Assembly (NCBI RefSeq): GCF_051014445.1
Contig: NC_135137.1
Coordinates: forward strand, 13,827,501-13,891,500
DNA from: Colletes latitarsis
Lineage: Eukaryota > Arthropoda > Insecta > Hymenoptera > Colletidae
DNA length: 64,000 nucleotides
Direction: 5' to 3'
The position numbers were made by a program, and so were the translations under genes. The notes under the pieces were generated by a model that saw nothing but the letters and a program-made list of their open reading frames with translations, searched no databases and was not told the DNA's origin. Below are positions 26,271 through 35,316 of this stretch, piece after piece (the first letter of the stretch is position 1; each line of letters starts with the position of its first letter).

Positions 26271-28195
26271 TCTGGTTTGGATCACGTAGTAATGCGGTAC
26301 CACACCGAAACAGTCAATGAGGCCTGTTATCGTTCAATATATTAGAGGATAACACCGGTTAGGTCTGGGTTACGCCTGATATTTGCAATCATCTGGCTCG
26401 TACTTTCGTATTTTTCGCATACTTGATGGCCAGCACTTGGGTTTCCTCTGGTTTGGATCACGTAGTAATGTGGTACCACAACGAAACAGTCAATTAAACC
26501 TAGTTGCGGTTAATATTTTAGAGGATAACGCCGGTTATGTCTGGGTTAGGTCTGGCATTTGCAATCATCTGGCTCATACTTTCGCATTTTTCGCATACTT
26601 GTTGGCCAGATCCTGGCCTTTTTCCGGTTTGGATCACGTAGTAATGTGGCACCACACCGAAACAGTCAATTCAACCACGTTTCGATCAATATATTAGAGG
26701 ATAACGCCGGTTATGTCTGGGTTAGCTATGGTATTTGCCTTCATCTAGCTCATACTTTCGCATTTTTCGCATACTTGTTAGACAGATCCTGGCCTTTTTC
26801 CGGTTTGGATCACGTAGTAATGTGGTACCACCCTCAAAGAGTCATTTGAACCTGGTTCGGATTAATATTTTAGAGGATAACACCGGTTAGGTATGGGTTA
26901 CGTCTGATATCTGCAATCATCTGCCTCGTACTTTCGCATTTTTCGCATACTTGTTGGCAAGATCCTGGCCCTTTTCTGGTTTGGATCACGTAGTAATGTG
27001 GTACCACACCGAAAGAGTCAATTACAACTTGTTGCGATTAATATTTTACAGGATAACGCCGGTTATGTCTGGGTTGGGTATGGTATTCGCCTTCATCTAG
27101 CTCATACTTTCGCATTTTTCGCTTACTTGTTGGCCAGATCCTGGCCTTTTTCTGGTTTGGATCACGTAGTAATGTGATATCACACTGGTACAGTCAATTA
27201 AACCTGCTTGCGATTAATAATTTAGAGGATAACGCCGGTTATGTCTGGGTTAGTTCTGGTATTTGTGATCATCTGGCTCATACTTTCGCAATTTCCGCAT
27301 ACTTGAATTGCCAGATCCTGCGTTTTTTCTGGTTAGGATCACGTATTAATGTCGTACCACACCGAAACAGTCAATTCAACCTCGTTTCGATCAATCTTTT
27401 AGAGGATAACGCTGGTTATGTCTGGGTTATTTCTGGTATTTCCATCCATCAGGCTCATACTTTCGCATTTTTCTCATACTTGTAAGCCAGATCCTGGGTT
27501 TTTTCTGCTTTGCATCACGTAGTAATGTGATACCACACTGAAACAGTCAAATAAACCTGGTTGCGATTAATATTTTAGAGGATAACGACTGTTATGTCTG
27601 GGTTAGTTCTGGTAATTGTAATCATCTGTCTCACACTTTCGCATTTTTCGCATACTTGTTGGCCAGATCCTGGGTTTTTTCTGGTTTGGATCACGTAGTA
27701 ATATGGTACCACACTGAAACTGTCAATTAAACCTGGTAGAGATTAATTTTTTAAAGGATAACGCCGGTTATGTCTGGGTTAGGTATGGTATTTGCGTTCA
27801 TCTAGCTCATACTTTCGCATTTTTCGCATACTTGTTGGCCAGATCCTGGCCTTTTACCGATTTGGATCACGTAGTAATGTGGTACCACACCGAAACAGTC
27901 AATTCAACCACGTTTCGATCAATATTTTAGAGGGTAACGTTGGTTATGTTTGCGTTAGGTCTGGTATTTGCAATCATCTGGCTCGCACTTTCGCATTTTT
28001 CGCATACTTGTTAGTCAGATCCTGGCCTTTTTCTGGTTTGGATCACGTAGTAATGTGGTACCACACCGAAACAGCCAATTAAACCTGGTTGCGATTAATA
28101 TTTTGGAGGATAACGCCGGTTATGTCTGGGTTAGGTCTGGTATTTGCCTTCATCTAGCTCATACTTTCGCATTTTTCGCTTACTTGTTGGCAAGA

Positions 28196-28895
28196 TCCTT
28201 CTGGTTTGGATCACGTAGTAATATGGTACCACACTGAAACAGTCAATTAAACCTGGTTCCGATTAATATTTTATTGGAAAACGACGGTTATGTCAGGGTT
28301 AGTTCTGGTATTTGCAATCATCTGGCTCATACTTTCGCATTTTTCGCACACATCTTGGCCAGATCCTGGGTTTTATCTGGTTTGGATCACGTAGTAATGT
28401 GGTACCACACTGAAACAGTCAATTAAACCTGGTTCGGATTAATATTTTAGAGGATAACGCCGGTTATGTCTGGGTCAGGTCTGGTATTTGCAATCATCTG
28501 GCTCATACTTTCGCATTTTTCGCACACTTGTTGGCCAGATCCTGGCCTTTTTCTGGTTTGGATCACGTAGTAATGTGGTACCACACCGAAACAGTCAATT
28601 ACCACTTGTTGCGATTAATATTTTACAGGATAACACCGGTTAGGTCTGGGTTACGTCTGATATTTGCAATCATCTGGCTCGTACTTTTGCATTTTTCGCA
28701 TACTTGTTGGCCAAGTCCTGGATTTCCTCTGGTTTGGATCACTTAGTAATGTGGTACCACAACGAGACAGTCAATTACAACTTGTTGCGATTAATATTTT
28801 ACAGGATAACGCCGAATATGTCTGGGTTAGGTCTGGTATTTGCCTTCATCTAGCTCATACTTTCGCATTATTCGCTTACTTGTTGGCCAGATCCT
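28196..28895 (+). repeat. 4-monomer block, copy 2 of 3
   Basis: It has the same monomer order and rare variants as 25571-26270, with few single-base differences, for example TTACCACTTG against TTACAACTTG. Sequence on either side differs between copies, so the block moved as a unit. Confidence 0.8.
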
Positions 28896-30114
28896 TCTGG
28901 TTTGGATCACGTAGTAATGTGGTACCACACCGAAAGAGTCAATTACAACTTGTTGCGATTAATATTTTACAGGATAACGCCGGTTATGTCTGGGTTAGGT
29001 CTGGTATTTGCAATCATCTGGCTCATACTATCGCATTTTTCGCATACCTGTTGGCCAGATCCTGGCCTTTTTCCGGTTTGGATCACGTAGTAATGTGGTA
29101 CCACACCGAAACAGTCAATTAAACCTGGTAGAGATTAATTTTTTAAAGGATAACGCCGGTTATGTCTGGGTTGGGTATGGTATTCGCCTTCATCTAGCTC
29201 ATACTTTCGCATTTTTCGCTTACTTGTTGGCCAGATCCTGGCCTTTTTCTGGTTTGGATCACGTAGTAATGTGATACCACACTGGTACAGTCAATTAAAC
29301 CTGCTTGCGATTAATAATTTAGAGGATAACGCCGGTTATGTCTGGGTTAGTTCTGGTATTTGCGATCATCTGGCTCATATTTTCGCATTTTTCTCATACT
29401 TGTAATCCAGATCCTGGGTTTTTTCTGCTTTGCATCACGTAGTAATGTGATACCACACTGAAACTGTCAATTAAACCTGGTTGCGATTAATATTTTAGAG
29501 GATAACGACTGTTATGTCTGGGTTAGTTCTGGTAATTGTAATCATCTTTCTCACACTTTCGCATTTTTCGCATACTTGTTGGTCAGATCCTGGCCTTTTT
29601 CTGGTTTGGATCACGTAGTAATGTGGTACCACACCGAAACAGCCAATTAAACCTGGTTGCGATTAATATTTTGGAGGATAACGCCGGTTATGTCTGGGTT
29701 AGGTCTGGTATTTGCCTTCATCTAGCTCATACTTTCGCATTTTTCGCTTAGTTGTTGGCCAGATCCTGGCCTTTTTCCGATTTGGATCACGTAGTAATGT
29801 GGTACCACACCGAAACAGTCAATTCAATCACGTTTCGATCAATATTTTAGAGGGTAACGCTGGTTATGTTTGCGTTAGGTCTGGTATTTGCAATCATCTG
29901 GCTCGCACTTTCGCATTTTTCGCATACTTGTTGGCAGATCCTGGCCTTTATCTGGTTTGGATCACGTAGTAATATGGTACCACACTGAAACAGTCAATTA
30001 CAACTTGTTGCGGTTAATATTTTGGAGGATAACGCCGAATATGTCTGGGTTAGGTCTGGTATTTGCCTTCATCTAGCTCATACTTTCGCATTTTTCGCTT
30101 ACTTGTTGGCCAGA

Positions 30115-30814
30115 TCATTCTGGTTTGGATCACGTAGTAATATGGTACCACACTGAAACAGTCAATTAAACCTGGTTCCGATTAATATTTTATTGGAAAA
30201 CGACGGTTATGTCAGGGTTAGTTCTGGTATTTGCAATCATCTGGCTCATACTTTCGCATTTTTCGCACACATCTTGGCCAGATCCTGGGTTTTATCTGGT
30301 TTGGATCACGTAGTAATGTGGTACCACACTGAAACAGTCAATTAAACCTGGTTGGGATTAATATTTTAGAGGATAACGCCGGTTATGTCTGGGTCAGGTC
30401 TGGTATTTGCAATCATCTGGCTCATACTTTCGCATTTTTCGCACACTTGTTGGCCAGATCCTGGCCTTTTTCTGGTTTGGATCACGTAGTAATGTGGTAC
30501 CACACCGAAACAGTCAATTACAACTTGTTGCGGTTAATATTTTACAGGATAACACCGGTTAGGTCTGGGTTACGTCTGATATTTGCAATCATCTGGCTCG
30601 TACTTTTGCATTTTTCGCATACTTGTTGGCCAAGTCCTGGATTTCCTCTGGTTTGGATCACTTAGTAATGTGGTACCACAACGAGACAGTCAATTACAAC
30701 TTGTTGCGATTAATATTTTACAGGATAACGCCGAATATGTCTGGGTTAGGTCTGGTATTTGCCTTCATCTAGCTCATACTTTCGCTTTATTCGCTTACTT
30801 GATGGCCAGATCCT
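30115..30814 (+). repeat. 4-monomer block, copy 3 of 3
   Basis: It has the same monomer order. The entry point reads GATCATTCTGG instead of GATCCTTCTGG. The stretch before it, 29810-30115, also matches 25265-25570 at an offset of 4544 bp, so the first and third copies share more flank than the second. Confidence 0.8.
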
Positions 30815-32012
30815 TCTGGTTTGGATCACGTAGTAATGTGGTACCACTCCGAAACAGTCAACTAAGACTTGTTGCTATTAATACTTTAGAGCACAACGCC
30901 GGTTATGTCTGGGTTAGGTATGGATGAGGTCTGATAGTTGCAATCATCTAGCTCATACTTTCGCATTTTTCTCATACTTGTTGTCCAGATCCCGGGTTTT
31001 TCCTGGTTTTGGATGACGTAGTAATGTGGTACCACACACAAACAGTCAATTAAACCGTGTTGCGATCAATATTTTACAGGATAACACCGGTTAGGTCTGG
31101 GTTACGTCTGATATTTGCAACCATCTGTCTCGTACTTTCGCATTTTTCGCATACTTGTTGGCCAGATCCTGGCCTTTTTCTGGTTTGGATCACATAGTAA
31201 TGTGATACCACACTGAAACAGTCACTTAAATCTGCTTGCGATTAATATTTTAGAGGATAACGCCGGTTATGTCTGGGTTGGTTCTGGTATTTGTGATCAT
31301 CTGGCTCATACTTTCGCAATTTCCGCATACTTGAATTGCCAGATCCTGCGTTTTTTCTGGTTAGGATCACGTATTAATGTCGTGCCACACCGAAACAGTC
31401 AATTCTACCTCGTTTCGATCAATCTTTTAGAGGATAACGCTGGTTATGTTTGCGTTAGGTCTGGTATTTGCAATCATCAGGCTCATACTTTCGCATTTTT
31501 CGCATACTTGTAAGCCAGATCCTGGGTTTTTTCTGCTTTGCATCACGTAGAAATGTGGTACCACACTGAAACAGTCAATTAAACCTGGTTGCGATTAATA
31601 TTTTGGAGGATAACGACTGTTATGTCTGGGTTAGTTCTTGTAATTGTAATCATCTGTCTCATAATTTCGCATTTTTCGCATACTTGTTGGCCAGATCCTG
31701 GGTTTTTTCTGGTTTGGATCAGGTAGTAATGTGGTACCGCATCGAAACAGTCTACTAAACCCGGTTGCGATTAATATAATACAGGATAACGCCGGTTATG
31801 TCTGGGTTAGATCTGGTATTTGTAATCATCTGGCTCGTACTATCGCATTTTTCTCATTCTTGTAGGCCAGATCCTGGCCTATATCTGGTTTGGATCACGT
31901 AGTAATATGGTACCACACTGAAACAGTCAATTAAACCTGGTTCCGATTAATATTTTAGAGGATAACGCCGGTTATGTCTGGGTTAGGTATGGTATTTGCC
32001 TTCATCTAGCTC

Positions 32013-32016
32013 ATAC
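32013..32016. other. Target-site duplication ATAC, left
   Basis: ATAC directly precedes the TG of the 5' LTR and is repeated at 35317-35320, directly after the CA of the 3' LTR. Removing the element and one ATAC restores CTCATACCTTCGCATTT, a normal satellite sequence also seen elsewhere in the window (for example near 40422). A 4-bp duplication suits Ty3/gypsy elements. Confidence 0.88.
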
Positions 32017-32102
32017 TGTGGAGTGTGAATGTGAGTGCGTTGGTATGTAAATGCGTGAGGTGAGTGACTGGAGTCAGCTGATCGGACCGGGAAGTCAAAC
32101 TA

Positions 32103-32196
32103 ATCGATTGCCCGGTTGCGAGGACGAGTGCAGAATGCGTACAGGTTTTATCGATTGCCCGGTTGCGAAGACGAATGCAGATTGCGTGCAGGTTTT
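32103..32196 (+). repeat. 47-bp tandem duplication inside the LTR
   Basis: 32103-32149 and 32150-32196 both start ATCGATTGCCCGGTTGCG and end CAGGTTTT, differing at four positions in between. The same pair stands in the 3' LTR at 35088-35134 and 35135-35180, where the second unit lacks one base. The duplication therefore predates the insertion. It may be a doubled promoter or enhancer element, which is a guess from position only. Confidence 0.85.
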
Positions 32197-32210
32197 GGCT
32201 TAGGGCGTGC

Positions 32211-32235
32211 GTGTGTGTGTGTGTGTGTGTGTGTG
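32211..32235 (+). repeat. (GT)12 microsatellite in the 5' LTR
   Basis: This is a pure GT run. The matching place in the 3' LTR (about 35195-35220) is shorter and interrupted (GCATGCGTGTGTGTGTATG), so the two LTRs have drifted most here. The opposite strand gives a spurious Thr-His frame. Confidence 0.9.
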
Positions 32236-32332
32236 AGTATCGGAGATTAGGAGAGAGTGACCGGGGAAAAAACAGAGCATTGCGAGCCATTGTGGAGTGC
32301 GGAGCGAGTGTGTGCGCTGATTTTATCCTACA

Positions 32333-32422
32333 AATTTGGGGGCTCGTCCGTGCCTACGGAGAAGTGAAAGTGCGAGGATTAATTGTCGAGATTGCATTAG
32401 TGACGGTTAATGTTATGCACCG
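32333..32422 (+). other. Untranslated leader between LTR and gag
   Basis: This 90-bp stretch holds the primer-binding site and then GC-balanced sequence with no feature I recognise. A short ATG at 32415 precedes the chosen gag start out of frame. Confidence 0.6.
32337..32354 (+). other. Probable primer-binding site, tRNA-Pro type
   Basis: Four bases after the LTR, TGGGGGCTCGTCCG (14 nt) equals the start of the proline-tRNA primer site known from murine leukaemia virus, that is, the complement of the CCA end of tRNA-Pro. The match then stops (TGCC instead of GGAT). The assignment rests on remembered tRNA sequence and position; the host tRNA is not in this window. Confidence 0.7.
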
Positions 32423-35035
32423 ATGGTGGCGGACATGTTAAATTATTTTGATGGCAACAGCGAGACGTATGAAACATGGGAAAAACAGGTGCGGTTGCTA
32501 AGAGCAACATATCGAGTGACAGATGAAACAGTAAAACTGGCCATTTCGTCACGGTTAAAAGGGAAGGCGTTCGAGTGGTTCCACTCAAACCCCGAGTGCA
32601 TTGTAATGACGGTCGAAGAGCTCCTGGGAGGCTTACGAGAAATGTTTTTTCACGAGCCAAGTAAGATTCATTTGCGGCAAGAATTTGAGCGGCGTATATG
32701 GAAACAGGAGGAAGCATTTAATCAGTATATGCACGAAAAAGTGATTATGGCGAATCGTATTGGCTTGAGTGACGGGGAGACTGTGGACTACATTATTGAG
32801 GGAATTCCGGATTTCACGTTGCGAAATATTGCTCGTGCTCAGAGGCTGAACACGAAGACATCGTTATTGGAGGCGTTCGGGAAGGTATCATTGTATGGGA
32901 AATCCTTACCGGCGATGGATCCATACGCAAGGAGGGAAGAAAATATGTTTCGACCATGGAGGACAGAGGAGAGAACATTTCGGCCATGGAGAGCAGAAGA
33001 GAGGGCGTTTCAACCGTCAAGAATAGAGGAAAGGATGTACCGTCAACCGAGACCTGACGATAGAGTGTATGGACCGCTGCGACTGGAGGAGAGGCCGTTG
33101 CGACCAGCGTGGGAAAACGGAAGAATTGCATCACCGAGAGTCGAGAGAAGGGAAGTACCCAGAAATGTTAATCGTTGTTTTAATTGCGGCATGGAAGGTC
33201 ACTACAGTGCGAACTGTCATTTAAAAAATCGCGGCGCGAAATGTTTTAAATGTCAAGCATTTGGTCACATAGCGGCGAATTGTTCAAAGAAGGATGATGT
33301 AAGAAACGTTTGTGATATTTCGCGGCATACGCGCGAGAAATATTATAAGGAAGTAAGGATAAATGGAGAGAATTTAACAGCGTTGGTTGATACTGGTAGC
33401 GATTTGTCGGTAATGCGTGCAGAGCAATATGTGAAGATAGGGTCACCACCGTTATTACGACGAGAAATTACGTTTCGCGGAATTGGATCTCAAAGTAACA
33501 AAACAATAGGCGAGTTCAATGCGCAAATAGAAATCGATAGTAATCAATATTCAATTAACATTTGGGTAATATCTGATACGTTAATGCAACATGATTTGAT
33601 AATGGGCACCGATTTTTTAAATACAGTTGAAATGAATATTAGGAGAGGTGAGATTTCTATTCGTAGTGTTGAAAAAGAAGACCAGTTAGAAAGTAATATA
33701 CCCGAAATTTACAAAATAGATTGTATAGATGAAATAAATGAGATCGATTTGTCGAATATTGCCAGTACCAAACATAGGAGCATCATTCGCGATTCGATAA
33801 AAAATTATGAGCCGGTCAAAACACGAGAAACGGGAATAAAAATGTCCATAACGGTTAAAGATGATGAACCAGTTTATCAGAGGGCTAGACGATTATCTCC
33901 TCTTGAAAAAGAAGAAGTTGACAAACATATAAAGCAGTGGCTTGCTGACGGTATTGTACAGCCGTCTCTTTCTGATTATGCCAGTCCAGTAGTACTTGTA
34001 AAGAAAAAAGACAATACGACCAGGCTTTGTGTAGATTATAGAAAACTTAATACAAAAATAATTAAAGATCGATACCCGTTGCCGCTAATTGAAGATCAAT
34101 TGGATGCTCTACAACGTTCACATATTTTTAGTACTTTAGATTTAAAAAATGGATTTTTCCACGTGCTTATAGATGAGGATAGTAGGAAATATACTGCTTT
34201 TATAGTTCCAAACGGCCAATATGAATTTTTGTATGTTCCATTCGGTTTATGTAACTCACCGGCGGTGTTTCAAAAATTTATAAATGCTGTTTTTAAAGAT
34301 TTAGTTAATAAGAAAAAAGTTATAATTTATATGGATGATTTAATTATTCCTTCATTGGATTACGAAGATGGTATAGAAAACCTAAAGATGGTATTGCGCG
34401 TGGCAGAAGAATTTGGTTTGAACATTAATTGGAAAAAGTGTAGCTTTTTGCAGACAAAAATAGAGTTTTTAGGGCACATAGTTGAAGACGGAAGCATTCG
34501 TCCGTCGGAAAGGAAAGCAGAGGCAGTTATGAGATTTCCCCAGCCACAAAATTTCAAGCAGAATCAAAGTTTTTTGGGTTTGGCTGGTTACTTTAGAAAA
34601 TTTATCCGAAATTATTCCGTGATTGCGCGGCCGTTAATAAATTTATTGAAAACAAACGTTAACTTTCATTTTGGGGAAGAAGTAAAATTAGCATTTACGA
34701 GATTAAAAACTATTTTGAGCAGTGGTCCAGTTTTGAGATTATATAGGTTAAAAGCGGAAACGGAATTACATACGGATGCTTCAATATATGGTTATGGTGC
34801 GATTCTTTTACAGCGTGATAGTAATGATAATAAATTTTATCCAGTATACTTTGCAAGCGGAAAAACAACACCAGCAGAATCGAGATATATTAGTTATGAG
34901 CTGGAAGTGTTAGCAATAGTTAAAGCTCTAAAAAAATTTAGAATATATTTGTTAGGTATATCGTTTAAAATAGTTACAGATTGTCAGGCGTTTACATTAA
35001 CGATGCAGTGTGAATGTGAGTGCGTTGGTATGTAA
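32423..35035 (+). CDS. Gag-Pol polyprotein, single frame, truncated in RNase H
   Basis: Gag and Pol lie in one uninterrupted 870-codon frame. Residues 1-160 look like a retrotransposon Gag capsid region. Residues 171-230 are six 10-residue Arg/Glu-rich repeats. Two CCHC zinc knuckles for RNA binding follow (C252, C255, H260, C265; C274, C277, H282, C287). The aspartic protease has DTGS with D323. Reverse transcriptase spans about 450-690, with catalytic D573 (STLDLKNG) and Y636-M-D-D639, then FLGLAGYFRKFI. RNase H has D785 (TDAS), E828 (YELE) and D853 (VTDCQAF), but stops there: the last catalytic region, integrase and anything beyond are absent. From residue 862 or 863 the frame reads 3' LTR sequence to its stop at 35033. 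The first ATG is used; a second at 32435 has a purine at -3 and could be the real start. No internal stop or frameshift is seen. Gag is GC-balanced, whereas pol from about 33300 is clearly AT-rich. Function as an enzyme source is possible, autonomous transposition is not. Confidence 0.93.
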   Translation: MVADMLNYFDGNSETYETWEKQVRLLRATYRVTDETVKLAISSRLKGKAFEWFHSNPECIVMTVEELLGGLREMFFHEPSKIHLRQEFERRIWKQEEAFNQYMHEKVIMANRIGLSDGETVDYIIEGIPDFTLRNIARAQRLNTKTSLLEAFGKVSLYGKSLPAMDPYARREENMFRPWRTEERTFRPWRAEERAFQPSRIEERMYRQPRPDDRVYGPLRLEERPLRPAWENGRIASPRVERREVPRNVNRCFNCGMEGHYSANCHLKNRGAKCFKCQAFGHIAANCSKKDDVRNVCDISRHTREKYYKEVRINGENLTALVDTGSDLSVMRAEQYVKIGSPPLLRREITFRGIGSQSNKTIGEFNAQIEIDSNQYSINIWVISDTLMQHDLIMGTDFLNTVEMNIRRGEISIRSVEKEDQLESNIPEIYKIDCIDEINEIDLSNIASTKHRSIIRDSIKNYEPVKTRETGIKMSITVKDDEPVYQRARRLSPLEKEEVDKHIKQWLADGIVQPSLSDYASPVVLVKKKDNTTRLCVDYRKLNTKIIKDRYPLPLIEDQLDALQRSHIFSTLDLKNGFFHVLIDEDSRKYTAFIVPNGQYEFLYVPFGLCNSPAVFQKFINAVFKDLVNKKKVIIYMDDLIIPSLDYEDGIENLKMVLRVAEEFGLNINWKKCSFLQTKIEFLGHIVEDGSIRPSERKAEAVMRFPQPQNFKQNQSFLGLAGYFRKFIRNYSVIARPLINLLKTNVNFHFGEEVKLAFTRLKTILSSGPVLRLYRLKAETELHTDASIYGYGAILLQRDSNDNKFYPVYFASGKTTPAESRYISYELEVLAIVKALKKFRIYLLGISFKIVTDCQAFTLTMQCECECVGM
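32933..33112 (+). repeat. 30-bp minisatellite in gag: six decapeptide repeats
   Basis: Codons 171-230 form six units of ten residues with the pattern x-E-E-R-x-F/Y-x-P-x-R. The first three read REENMFRPWR, TEERTFRPWR and AEERAFQPSR. The units lie between the capsid-like part and the zinc knuckles. The later units are more diverged (PDDRVYGPLR). The charge pattern suggests an RNA-binding or self-association linker, which is inference. Confidence 0.88.
35004..35010 (+). other. Deletion junction, pol to 3' LTR
   Basis: Reading ATGCAGTGTGAATG, the stretch to ATGC is pol and from AGTGTGAATG (35007) it equals the 5' LTR from 32022. The LTR's own first bases TGTGG are replaced by pol sequence. Any overlap at the junction would be about two bases (AG). 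No purine-rich tract stands before it, unlike a normal 3' LTR border. Confidence 0.85.
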
Positions 35036-35316
35036 ATGCGTGAGGTGAGTGACTGGAGTCAGCTGATCGGACCGGGAAAACCAACTAATCGATTGCCCGG
35101 TTGCGAGGACGAGTGCAGAATACGTACAGGTTTTATCGATTGCCCGGTTGCGAAGCGAATGCAGATTGCGTGCAGGTTTTGTCTTAAGGCGTGCATGCGT
35201 GTGTGTGTGTATGTGTGTGAGTATCAGAGATTAGGAGAGAGTGACCGGGGGAAAAACAAAGCATTGCGAGCCATTGTGGAGTGCGGAGCGGGTGTGTGCG
35301 CTGATTTTATCCTACA
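35007..35316 (+). repeat. 3' LTR (310 bp, lacks first five bases)
   Basis: It matches the 5' LTR from its sixth base to the terminal CTACA. Differences include GGGAAAACC for GGGAAGTCA, AATACG for AATGCG, loss of one A at GAAGCGAATG, GTCTTAAGG for GGCTTAGGG, and a shorter, broken GT run. Its first 29 bases are read as the tail of the gag-pol frame. Confidence 0.92.

Larger units (their letters stand above)
1..32016 (+). repeat. Left satellite array, 176-bp monomer, head to tail
   Basis: About 180 copies of a 176-bp monomer, all in one orientation. The period is plain from the spacing of landmarks: GGTACC at 69 and 245, and the ATAACGCCGGTTAT core at 122 and again every ~176 bp. In consensus order the landmarks are the GATAACGCCGGTTATGTC core, TCATCTGGCTCATAC, two TTTCGCAT units, TTGGCCAGATCCTGG, a CTTTTTCTGGTTTGGATCAC tract, TGTGGTACCACA, GAAACAGTCAATTAAACC, and GATTAATATTTTAGAG. 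Several monomer types are interspersed. They differ in the stretch before the core (TTTTAGAGG, TTTTTTAAAGG, TTTTATTGGA, TTTTACAGG, TTTTGGAGG) and after it (TGCAATCATCTGG, TGCCTTCATCTAG, TGTGATCATCTGG). The TTTTTTAAAGG type is common here and nearly absent from the right array. Open frames of 60-150 codons on the + strand are not genes: they shift frame each monomer because 176 is not divisible by three. I do not recognise the satellite family. Confidence 0.97.
32017..32332 (+). repeat. 5' LTR (316 bp)
   Basis: It begins TGTGGAGTGTG and ends TTATCCTACA, giving the usual TG...CA ends. It matches 35007-35316 from its sixth base onward. Outside a (GT)n tract I count about 10-12 substitutions and one 1-bp indel, so roughly 96% identity. 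It holds an imperfect 47-bp tandem repeat and a GT run. The starting TGTGGAGTG recurs near its end at 32291. I see no clear TATA box or AATAAA signal, so U3/R/U5 borders are not assigned. Confidence 0.92.
32017..35316 (+). mobile_element. Ty3/gypsy-type LTR retrotransposon, internally deleted
   Basis: The element runs LTR, primer site, one gag-pol frame, LTR, and is flanked by ATAC repeats. It interrupts a satellite monomer at CTCATAC/CTTCGCAT. The order protease, RT, RNase H, together with the FLGLAGYFRKFI connection motif, is that of the Ty3/gypsy (Metaviridae) group. Integrase, the end of RNase H, the polypurine tract and the first five bases of the 3' LTR are missing, so the copy cannot move by itself. 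Because the 5' LTR keeps an intact end and the target repeats survive, the deletion most likely came after insertion. I cannot place it in a named clade from sequence reading. Confidence 0.93.

Noticed and set aside
28664..29122. 152-codon open frame, the longest in the satellite
   Set aside because: It arises from CAATTACAAC replacing the usual stop and from an 8-bp-deleted monomer that restores frame. It is an accident of satellite variants.
1..32016. Dozens of + strand open frames of 60-152 codons with MVPHRNSQLNL- or FAFFAYLLARSW-like peptides
   Set aside because: They repeat with the satellite and shift frame each monomer because 176 is not a multiple of three. Stops come at the same place (CAATTAAACC), and longer frames appear only where that stop mutates. 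No start context, domain or codon bias supports a protein.
32006..32290. 94-codon frame on the - strand over the 5' LTR, rich in Thr-His
   Set aside because: It is the complement of the GT microsatellite and crosses the satellite/LTR border; not a gene.
32163..32441. 92-codon + strand frame in the 5' LTR and leader
   Set aside because: It runs through the GT tract and leader in another frame than gag, with no domain. The matching frame in the 3' LTR (35036-35413) simply runs on into satellite.
32397..33134. Two 106-codon frames on the - strand opposite gag
   Set aside because: They are shadows of the GC-balanced gag half, with no domain and overlapping the clear + strand coding sequence.
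32017..35316. Endogenous retrovirus with env
   Set aside because: No sequence remains after RNase H, so an env gene can be neither seen nor excluded in the original element. There is no evidence for it in this copy.
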